From the NCBI GenBank assembly GCA_963700195.1, contig CAVOWQ010000007.1, positions 83,745-147,744 on the forward strand: a stretch of 64,000 nt of DNA, given 5' to 3'. Source of the DNA: AP-15 sp963700195 (GTDB taxonomy: Bacteria > Pseudomonadota > Alphaproteobacteria > ATCC43930 > CGMCC-115725). The notes below the pieces were generated by a model that was not told where the DNA came from, did no database searches, and was given only the letters and a program-made list of their open reading frames with translations. Positions 42,558 through 49,564 of this stretch are shown here, piece after piece; the first letter of the stretch is position 1, and each line of letters starts with the position of its first letter. The position numbers and the translations under genes were made by a program.

Positions 42558-43787
42558 ATGGATGGAGCAGGTGCAGCGCCGAATTGTCTCGAAGATGTCC
42601 GGGTTCTGGACCTTTCGCAGTTCGAGGCCGGGCCGTCCTGCACCGAGGCTCTCGCCTGGCTCGGCGCCGAGGTCGTCAAAATCGAGAACCCGAAGGGCGG
42701 CGAGCCCGGCCGGACGCTCGGCACGGGGCCCAAGCCGGGCGCCGACGCCTATTATTTCATGATCTACAACGCCAACAAGAAATCTGCCACGGTCGACCTC
42801 AAATCCGAGCGCGGCCTCCAATTGGTCAAGGAGATGGCGAAGCGCGCGGACGTCTTTGTCGAGAATTTCGCTCCGGGTGCGATCGAGCGGTTGGGGCTCG
42901 GCTGGGAGGTGCTGCACGTCCTCAACCCGCGCCTCGTCTACGCGCAGGTGAAGGGGTTCGGCGAAGGCAGCCCCCACGAGAACAACCTCGCTTTCGACAT
43001 GATTGCGCAGGCCTGCGGCGGCACAATGGCGATCACCGGCGAGCGCGACGGCCGGCCTTGCAAGCCGGGGCCGACATTGGGGGACACCGGCACCGGCATG
43101 CTATTGGCGATCGGTATCCTGGGGGCGCTCTATCAGCGCCATACCACCGGCAAGGGACGCCGGCTGCAGATCGCAATGCAGGACGCCCAATTGCAATACA
43201 GCCGCGGCGCGTTTGTGCAGCATGCGAGGAGCGGCGAGCCGGCAATGCGCAATGGCGCCAAGTCACTCGCTGGCGGCATGGCGCCCGCCGGCATCTATCC
43301 GTGCAAGCCCGGCGGTCCCAACGATTATGTCTACGTCTTCACCAGCCCCGCCAATCCCGAGCACTGGCGGCGGCTGTTGAAGGTCATCGGGCGGGAGGAT
43401 CTGATCGCGGATCCGCGCTTTGCGACGCATGAGGCGCGCGGCCAGCACGAAGCCGACATCGACCGGATCCTCTCCGACTGGACGCGGCGCCACGACAAGC
43501 ACGAGGCGATGCGGCTGATCGGCGGCGCCGGTGTTCCCGCCGGCGCGGTGCTCGACACGGGCGATCTGCTCGGTGAACCCAGTTTCGAGAAGCGCGGCAT
43601 CATCCAGACGATGCAGCACCCCAACGGGGAATTGCGCATGCCGACCTTCCCGGTGCGCTTCGACGGCGCCCCGGCCCCGGTGAAGCCGGCGCCGCTGCTC
43701 GGCGAGCACACCGTCGAGGTGTTCGGCGAATGGCTCGAGATGAGCGCCGATGATTTCGAGAGGCTGCGTGCGGAGGGTGTCGTGTGA
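42558..43787 (+). CDS. family III CoA-transferase (CaiB/BaiF)
   Basis: A 409-residue acyl-CoA transferase that moves CoA between carboxylic acids. LEDVRVLDLSQFEAGPSCTE, LAWLGAEVVKIENPKGGEPG, the catalytic Asp in ENNLAFDMIAQACGG and the C-terminal LLGEHTVEVFGEWL are typical. AAGGAG lies upstream of ATG 42558. The substrate acid is unknown. It diverges from the DUF1810 gene. Confidence 0.92.
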   Translation: MDGAGAAPNCLEDVRVLDLSQFEAGPSCTEALAWLGAEVVKIENPKGGEPGRTLGTGPKPGADAYYFMIYNANKKSATVDLKSERGLQLVKEMAKRADVFVENFAPGAIERLGLGWEVLHVLNPRLVYAQVKGFGEGSPHENNLAFDMIAQACGGTMAITGERDGRPCKPGPTLGDTGTGMLLAIGILGALYQRHTTGKGRRLQIAMQDAQLQYSRGAFVQHARSGEPAMRNGAKSLAGGMAPAGIYPCKPGGPNDYVYVFTSPANPEHWRRLLKVIGREDLIADPRFATHEARGQHEADIDRILSDWTRRHDKHEAMRLIGGAGVPAGAVLDTGDLLGEPSFEKRGIIQTMQHPNGELRMPTFPVRFDGAPAPVKPAPLLGEHTVEVFGEWLEMSADDFERLRAEGVV

Positions 43788-43893
43788 ACATGCTATTTCT
43801 GTAGCAAACCTGACTGGCAGAAAGGGGGGAAGCAATGCCGACTTTTTTGTGCTCTGATGCGGTTGGTGAGCGCCAAGCTGATCGGGATGCCCC

Positions 43894-44007
43894 GACAATC
43901 AGTCCATCTACTTGGAGGGGGCGACAAGCGGAACCTTCTGGCGCTCCAAGGCGCCCTATCCGGGCCTGATCGGGCCGGGCGGCGTTCGTTTGCCGGCGCA
44001 GCAGTAA
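43894..44007 (+). pseudogene. possible C-terminal gene remnant
   Basis: An open stretch without start codon reads DNQSIYLEGATSGTFWRSKA and then PYPGLIGPGGVRLPAQQ with a stop. The regular, non-repetitive composition suggests the end of a lost gene. No family could be assigned. The rest of the 233-bp gap holds nothing recognisable. Confidence 0.25.
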
Positions 44008-44020
44008 GGACAATGCGACA

Positions 44021-44599
44021 ATGAGCAACCAAACGGATATCGACGGGCTGCGCAGCCAGCTGGCACTTACGATCCACCGCCATTGGAAGTTGTTTCTGAT
44101 CCAGGGCATCGTCATGATGGTGCTGGGGTTCCTGGCGGTTGCCGAGCCCAATGTCGCTACATTGGCGGTAGCGCTCTTTGTCGGATGGCTGTTCTTCATC
44201 GCAGGCGTTTTCCGCGCTGCCTCGGCGTGGCATTCGCGGCAGATGCCGGGCTTTGGCTGGTCGATGCTGACGGCGGTGCTGTCAGTCATACTCGGCCTGA
44301 TACTGATCCTTCGGCCGCTGGCCGGTGTGCTGAGTTTGACGATGGTGCTGGTTGCGTTTTTCATCGTCGAGGGGATCGCCTCGATCGTCGGCGCCATCCA
44401 GCATCGCCAGCATCTGCGCAGTTGGGGCTGGGTGCTGTTCAGCGGTGTGGTCGACCTGTTGCTCGCTTACCTGATCTGGGAGGGATGGCCGAGCTCGGCC
44501 GACTGGGCGATCGGCCTCCTGGTCGGCATCAACATGCTGTTTTTCGGATTGTCCCTGGTGATGACCGCGCTGGCAGCGCGGGTAATGGCGAACCCGTGA
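44021..44599 (+). CDS. HdeD-family membrane protein
   Basis: A 192-residue inner-membrane protein with about six hydrophobic helices in three similar pairs (for example LFLIQGIVMMVLGFLAVAEP, WSMLTAVLSVILGLILILRP, IGLLVGINMLFFGLSLVMTA), the DUF308/HdeD pattern. HdeD is tied to acid resistance in Escherichia coli; the role here is inferred by family only. Confidence 0.9.
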   Translation: MSNQTDIDGLRSQLALTIHRHWKLFLIQGIVMMVLGFLAVAEPNVATLAVALFVGWLFFIAGVFRAASAWHSRQMPGFGWSMLTAVLSVILGLILILRPLAGVLSLTMVLVAFFIVEGIASIVGAIQHRQHLRSWGWVLFSGVVDLLLAYLIWEGWPSSADWAIGLLVGINMLFFGLSLVMTALAARVMANP

Positions 44600-44615
44600 A
44601 GGCTTGCCGGCGTAT

Positions 44616-45014
44616 TTACACCCAATTCTCGACTCGTAGACCGGGGATGCGTTCGAACTCCCGAAGATTGTTCGTCACAACAATCAGGCCCGCGCTCCGC
44701 GCATGCGCACCAATTAGCATATCGTGGGGGCCGGCAGACTGACCCGCTCGTTCCAATTCGGCTCTGACTTGGCCGTACTGGGCCGCCGCCTCGACTGAAA
44801 ACGGCAAAGCCTCAAGTCGGGCGACAAACTCTTCAACCGCCCGAAGGTTCTGAGCGTGTCGGGACGATTTCTCGACACCGTAATACAGTTCAGCGAGTGT
44901 GATCGTCGATATGCATATTTTCTCGGTTAGACGGTTAAATTGTTCGCGTAGCTCGACCGGATGACTTTTGATTACATAAATGCAAATGTTAGTGTCGAGC
45001 ATGTATTGCAACAT
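44616..45014 (-). CDS. vapC: VapC-type PIN-domain toxin
   Basis: A 132-residue PIN-domain ribonuclease. Acidic residues lie in QYMLDTNICIYVIK, in TLAELYYGVEKS, in GPHDMLIGAHARS and in VVTNNLREFERIPGL, the usual VapC set; this subgroup (TNICIYVIK) cleaves initiator tRNA in enterobacteria. The base composition is less GC-rich than its neighbours. Its ATG overlaps the stop of the antitoxin gene. Confidence 0.93.
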   Translation of the reverse strand: MLQYMLDTNICIYVIKSHPVELREQFNRLTEKICISTITLAELYYGVEKSSRHAQNLRAVEEFVARLEALPFSVEAAAQYGQVRAELERAGQSAGPHDMLIGAHARSAGLIVVTNNLREFERIPGLRVENWV

Positions 45015-45247
45015 CAGAGCGGCTCACGCTGCTCCGGGCTTGGCTGCTCACGCTCGCTCATAAAATCCTCCGAGGCGAGAGGTCCACTCACAAAGAACTC
45101 GTCCCAGCGCCGACCGATCGGGCTGACGAGCCTGCTGTGGCCAAGCTTGATTATCTCAACCTGATGCACCCCCTCCGGAAACGCGACAGCCTTTGGCAGG
45201 CGAACGGCTTGGCTTCTATTGGTCCTGAAAACCGTCGATCGCGCCAT
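45014..45247 (-). CDS. vapB: VapB-type AbrB-fold antitoxin
   Basis: A 77-residue antitoxin with the short swapped-hairpin domain ARSTVFRTNRSQAVRLPKAV and a C-terminal toxin-binding tail (RRWDEFFVSGPLASEDFM). ATG at 45247 is preferred to the longer frame because GAGG precedes it and the operator lies just upstream. It pairs with the PIN toxin that follows. Confidence 0.9.
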   Translation of the reverse strand: MARSTVFRTNRSQAVRLPKAVAFPEGVHQVEIIKLGHSRLVSPIGRRWDEFFVSGPLASEDFMSEREQPSPEQREPL

Positions 45248-45258
45248 GGGTCGCGCCT

Positions 45259-45285
45259 CATGTATATCTATCTGGGATATACATG
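45259..45285 (-). promoter_or_regulatory. palindromic operator upstream of vapBC
   Basis: A perfect 10-bp inverted repeat, CATGTATATC (45259-45268) and GATATACATG (45276-45285), with a 7-bp spacer, lies 12 bp before the vapB start. On the minus strand it contains ATGTATATCCCA, a 12-mer also found in the mazEF operator at 30893-30904, which has the same arm and spacer lengths. Confidence 0.65.
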
Positions 45286-45407
45286 CATCCGGCACTGACA
45301 TGAATCAAGGCGGGCCGGGCCCAGATGCACCGTCGCGATGACTGCAGGATAAGCGACGCGCCCCCGCCCTTGAAGGCCCGTCGCGCTCTCCATATAGTCC
45401 GGGGCTA

Positions 45408-46373
45408 ATGCAGGGAGTTCCGCCCGAGACGGTATTCCGGCACCGTCATCTGCTTGGTATCGAAGGCCTGTCGCCCGAGGACATAGAGCACGTCCTCGAT
45501 CTGGCGGACGGCTATGTCGAGCTCAACCGGCAGGCCGAGAAGAAGCGCGGGTTGTTGCGCGGGCGCACGATCATCAATTGTTTTTTCGAAAACTCGACTC
45601 GGACCCGCACCTCTTTCGAGGTCGCCGGCAAGCGGCTCGGCGGCGACGTGATCAACATGTCGGTCGCGGCGAGCTCGATGCACAAGGGCGAGACCCTGAT
45701 CGACACGGCGATGACGTTGAACGCGATGCACCCCGACGTGCTGATCGTCCGCCATCCCGAATCGGGCGCGGTTCAGCTGCTCTCCGAGAAACTGGACTGC
45801 GCCGTCATCAATGCCGGCGACGGCAGCCACGAGCATCCGACCCAGGCATTGCTCGACGCCTTGACGATTCGCCGGCGCAAAGGCCGGCTCGGCGGGCTCA
45901 CCGTCGCGATCTGCGGCGACGTCCTGCACAGCCGGGTCGCGCGCTCGAACATCGCGCTGTTGAACACGATGGGGGCGCGCGTGCGGGTCGTCGCGCCGCG
46001 CACTCTGCTGCCGGCCGAGATCGAGCGGCTCGGCGTCGAGGTCTTTCACGACATGACCGAGGGGCTCGCCGAGGTCGACATCGTGATGATGCTGCGCCTG
46101 CAGAGCGAGCGCATGCACGGCGCGTTCGTGCCGTCGACGCGCGAATATTTCCACTTCTTCGGGCTCGATTACGACAAATTGCGCATGGCCAAGCCCGATG
46201 CGCTGATCATGCATCCCGGACCGATGAACCGCGGCGTCGAGATCGGCAGCGAGGTCGCCGACGACATCGACCGCAGCCTGATCCGCCAGCAGGTCGAGAT
46301 GGGGGTCGCAGTCCGCATGGCCTGCCTCGAGATCCTGACCCGCGATCTCGGCAACGGACCGCCGGGGGCATGA
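45408..46373 (+). CDS. pyrB: aspartate carbamoyltransferase catalytic chain PyrB
   Basis: A 321-residue enzyme that joins carbamoyl phosphate and aspartate, the committed step of pyrimidine synthesis. The carbamoyl-phosphate loop ENSTRTRTSFEVAGKRLG, GDGSHEHPTQALLDALTI and the aspartate-binding MMLRLQSERM are intact. Its stop overlaps the ATG of the dihydroorotase-like gene (ATGA). No regulatory subunit gene pyrI is present; pairing with an inactive dihydroorotase is the usual arrangement for this class. Confidence 0.96.
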   Translation: MQGVPPETVFRHRHLLGIEGLSPEDIEHVLDLADGYVELNRQAEKKRGLLRGRTIINCFFENSTRTRTSFEVAGKRLGGDVINMSVAASSMHKGETLIDTAMTLNAMHPDVLIVRHPESGAVQLLSEKLDCAVINAGDGSHEHPTQALLDALTIRRRKGRLGGLTVAICGDVLHSRVARSNIALLNTMGARVRVVAPRTLLPAEIERLGVEVFHDMTEGLAEVDIVMMLRLQSERMHGAFVPSTREYFHFFGLDYDKLRMAKPDALIMHPGPMNRGVEIGSEVADDIDRSLIRQQVEMGVAVRMACLEILTRDLGNGPPGA

Positions 46374-47656
46374 GCCGGCTGCTGTTCCGCCGCGCCCGAT
46401 TGCTCGACCCGGAAAGCGGGCTCGACGCTTGCGGCGATCTGCTGGTCGAGGGCGACCGTATCGCGGCCGTCGGCGGCGATCTCACGGCGCCAGAAGGCGA
46501 TGCAGAGATCGTGCAAGCCGACGGCCTGTGCCTCGCCCCCGGGCTCGTCGACATGCGCGTCCAGCTGCGCGAGCCCGGCGCCGAGCACATGGAGTCGATC
46601 GAGACCGCCGGCCGGGCCGCTGCCGCCGGCGGGGTCACGACGATGGTCGCCTTGCCGAACACCGACCCGCCGGTCGACGACGTCTCGGTCGTCGAATTCC
46701 TCGCCCGCCGGGCACGCGAGGTCAAGCTCGCGAAGATCCATACCTACGCCGCGGCGACCAAGGGATTGCGCGGGCGCGATCTAACCGAAATGGGGCTGCT
46801 CTCGGCGAACGGGGCGCTCGGCTTTACCGACGGGGTGCAGGCAGTGGCCGATGCGCTCGTCATGCGGCGGGTTCTCGCCTATGCCCGAACCTTCGATCTC
46901 CTGGTATTGCAACACCCGGAAGAGCCGAGCCTCGCTTGCGCCGGCGAAGTCAGTGAGGGCGAGACCGCGACGCGGCTAGGGCTCCCGGCGATCACGCCGA
47001 TGGCCGAAGTCATCATGATCGAGCGCGATCTGCGGCTGGTCGAGATCACCGGCGCCCGTTATCACGTTGCCCATGTGTCGACCGCCGCCGGGGTCGAGGC
47101 GGTGCGGCGGGCCAAGGCGCAGGGGTTGCCCGTGACCTGCGATACCGCCCCGCCCTATTTCGTGCTGAACGAGACCGCGATCGGCGACTACCGCACCTTC
47201 GCCAAGCTTTCCCCGCCATTGCGCAGCGAGTGGGACCGCCGGGCAGTTGTCGAAGGCTTGCGCGACGGCACGATCGATGCGATTGCCAGCGATCATGCGC
47301 CGTGGGATCAGGATTCGAAGCGCCTGCCCTTCAGCTCGGCGGCCTACGGGATTGTCGGGCTCGAAACGTTGCTGCCGCTCTCGCTCGAGCTCTACCACAA
47401 CGGCCATCTCGGCCTCCTCGAGCTGATCCGGCGCCTGACCGCGAACCCGGCCCGCATTCTGCGCCTGCCGGTCGGAAGGCTGGCGCCCGGCGCACCGGCC
47501 GATCTGGTTCTTTTCGACCCGGATCTGCGTTGGTGCATCTGCACCGACGATTTCCGCTCGAAATCCAAGAACGCGCCGTTCGACGGGCGCCCGGTGCGAG
47601 GCCGGGTGCGGCGCACGCTCGTCGACGGCCGCACGATTTTTCGGGCCGAGGACTGA
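46370..47656 (+). CDS. pyrC: dihydroorotase-like protein PyrC/PyrX, HxH motif missing
   Basis: A 428-residue amidohydrolase-fold protein next to pyrB. The metal-binding HxH of active dihydroorotases (normally DxHxHLREPG) reads DMRVQLREPG: Arg63 and Gln65 replace the two His. YHVAHVST and IASDHAPWDQDSK, holding the later His and Asp, are kept. This pattern is known from the non-catalytic dihydroorotases that stabilise PyrB in pseudomonads and alphaproteobacteria, so a structural role is likely and an active PyrC should exist elsewhere. It is co-translated with pyrB. Confidence 0.9.
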   Translation: MSRLLFRRARLLDPESGLDACGDLLVEGDRIAAVGGDLTAPEGDAEIVQADGLCLAPGLVDMRVQLREPGAEHMESIETAGRAAAAGGVTTMVALPNTDPPVDDVSVVEFLARRAREVKLAKIHTYAAATKGLRGRDLTEMGLLSANGALGFTDGVQAVADALVMRRVLAYARTFDLLVLQHPEEPSLACAGEVSEGETATRLGLPAITPMAEVIMIERDLRLVEITGARYHVAHVSTAAGVEAVRRAKAQGLPVTCDTAPPYFVLNETAIGDYRTFAKLSPPLRSEWDRRAVVEGLRDGTIDAIASDHAPWDQDSKRLPFSSAAYGIVGLETLLPLSLELYHNGHLGLLELIRRLTANPARILRLPVGRLAPGAPADLVLFDPDLRWCICTDDFRSKSKNAPFDGRPVRGRVRRTLVDGRTIFRAED

Positions 47657-47688
47657 GTGCTGCCCGCTTACCCTCACTCACCCAGCCC

Positions 47689-47760
47689 CCACCCTAACCC
47701 TCCCCCGCAAGCGGGGGAGGGAATGGGAGGGGGCCGGCGCGAAGCGTCGGGAGGGTGAGG
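47689..47760. repeat. GC-rich palindromic intergenic repeat (family 1)
   Basis: CCCCACCCTAACCCTCCCCC and GCAAGCGGGGGAGGG form a hairpin, followed by a second GGGAGGGTGAGGGC stretch that is the inverted partner of the beginning. The element runs into the expected translation start of plsY. Confidence 0.7.
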
Positions 47761-48345
47761 GCATTCTCCTCCTCGCCGCCATACTTGCCTACCTCCTCGG
47801 CTCGATCCCGTTCGGGCTGTTGCTGACCCGGCTCGCCGGCCATGGCGACATCCGCCAGATCGGGTCCGGCAGTATCGGCGCTACCAATGTTCTGCGCACC
47901 GGCAGCAAAAGGCTGGCAGCCCTGACATTGCTGCTCGATCTGGCGAAGGGCGCGGCCGCCGTGGTGATTGCCGCAACGCTGGGGGCATGCCGCCGCGCTG
48001 GCGGCGGCGGGCTGCGCGATCCTCGGCCACATGTTTCCGGTCTGGCTCGGCTTTCGCGGCGGCAAGGGGGTGGCCACCGCGTTCGGCGTCCTGATCCCGC
48101 TCGCCTGGCCGGTGGCGCTCGTCACGGCGGTTCTTTGGATGGCCACCGCCCTCTTGTTTCACTATTCCTCGCTCGCCGCGCTGGTCGCCGCGGTCGCCGG
48201 CGCGGCGCTCGCCGCGATCTTGGCCGACAAGGCGACCGCGCTGCTGATCGCCGGTATCGCCTTGTTAATCATCGCGCGGCACCATGCGAACATCCGCCGG
48301 CTGCTGGCTGGCACGGAGAGCCGGATCTCTTTCGGTAAAAGCTGA
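47751..48345 (+). pseudogene. plsY: glycerol-3-phosphate acyltransferase PlsY, frameshifted
   Basis: An inner-membrane enzyme (about 195 residues, five membrane helices) that acylates glycerol-3-phosphate using acyl-phosphate in phospholipid synthesis. ILAYLLGSIPFGLLLTRLAG, IRQIGSGSIGATNVLRTGS, LGHMFPVWLGFRGGKGVATA and RHHANIRRLLAGTE are the family motifs. The frame changes once near 47980. No good start codon exists: homology begins inside the end of the repeat element at about 47757. Essentiality in most bacteria argues for sequence error. Confidence 0.85.
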
Positions 48346-48401
48346 GGCACGCACTGGCCGCACGCGAACTCGATCCGCAGGAGCGCCTCGACTGGCTGCG
48401 G

Positions 48402-49490
48402 TTGTGCCGCACCGAGACGATCGGCCCGGTCAGCTTTTACGCGCTGTTGCGCCGCTTCGGCTCCGCCCGCGCGGCGCTCGAAATGGTCCCGCAGCTCGCC
48501 CGGCGCGGCGAGCGCTCCAAGACCGTGACCCCGGTCACGCGCGGAGAGGCTGAGGCCGAATTCGCGGCACTGCATCGTATTGGGGCGCAGCTCGTCTGCT
48601 GGGGCGAGCCGGCCTACCCGAGCGGGCTCGCCGCGATCGACGATGCGCCGCCGATCCTGACGGTGCTCGGGCGGTCGGAGTTGCTCGGCAGCCCGATCGT
48701 GGCGGTGGTCGGGGCGCGCAACGCCTCGGCCAATGGCCGGCGTTTCTGCCGCGACCTCGCCGCCGCGCTCGGACAGGGCGGCATCGTCGTCGTTTCGGGC
48801 CTGGCCCGCGGCATCGATGCCGCCGCGCATCTGGGCGCGCTCGAGACCGGCAGCGTCGCGGTCGTCGCCGGTGGGGTCGATGTCGTCTACCCCGAAGAAA
48901 ATCGCGGGCTGCACGAGGCGTTGGCGCGCGAGGGGGCGATCGTCGCCGAATTGCCGCTCGGAACCGAGCCTCAGGCGAGGCATTTCCCTCGCCGTAACCG
49001 GCTCATTTCCGGGATGGCTCTCGGGGTCGTCGTGGTCGAGGCCGCGGCTCGCTCCGGTTCGCTGATCACCGCCCAATTCGCACTCGAGCAAGGCCGGGAC
49101 GTCTTCGCGGTGCCCGGCTCGCCGCTCGACCCGCGGTGCCGCGGCTCGAACGACCTGCTGCGGCATGGCGCGATTTTGACCGAGAGTGCCGAGGATGTGC
49201 TGACGCAGCTCGGGCCGCAGCTGAAACACCCGGCCCCGCCGCTACCCCCGCGTCCGTCGCTTCCACTGCCGGCGGTGCGGGATTGGCCAGCAACTATTAC
49301 GCAGGCGCCGGTAGCAGATGACGCCGCGCTCGAACTGATCACCGAGAGATTGGGACCGACCCCGGTCGCGGTTGACGAACTGGTGCGCCAATGCCACTTG
49401 TCAGCCGCCGCGGTGGCCACCCTCCTTCTCGAGCTGGAACTAGCCGGCCGGGTCGAACGCCATCCCGGCAACCTCGTTTCCTTGCGCTGA
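48402..49490 (+). CDS. dprA: DNA-processing protein DprA
   Basis: A single-strand DNA-binding protein that loads RecA on incoming DNA during transformation. The Rossmann core (IVAVVGARNASANGRRFCRD, VVVSGLARGIDAAAHLGAL, VAVVAGGVDVVYPEENRGLH, FPRRNRLISGMALGVVVVEA) and the C-terminal winged-helix domain are complete. TTG at 48402 is the only start codon in the open frame, but homology (ARELDPQERLDWLRL) continues upstream to about 48354 without ATG, GTG or TTG, so an indel has probably removed the true start. It follows plsY closely. Confidence 0.92.
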   Translation: MCRTETIGPVSFYALLRRFGSARAALEMVPQLARRGERSKTVTPVTRGEAEAEFAALHRIGAQLVCWGEPAYPSGLAAIDDAPPILTVLGRSELLGSPIVAVVGARNASANGRRFCRDLAAALGQGGIVVVSGLARGIDAAAHLGALETGSVAVVAGGVDVVYPEENRGLHEALAREGAIVAELPLGTEPQARHFPRRNRLISGMALGVVVVEAAARSGSLITAQFALEQGRDVFAVPGSPLDPRCRGSNDLLRHGAILTESAEDVLTQLGPQLKHPAPPLPPRPSLPLPAVRDWPATITQAPVADDAALELITERLGPTPVAVDELVRQCHLSAAAVATLLLELELAGRVERHPGNLVSLR

Positions 49491-49564
49491 ATATTTGCGT
49501 CGCCTTGATTGCGCACCCACCTAAGCTGTCCCGCAGGGGCGACCTTGCGCCATAGAGCCGATTG

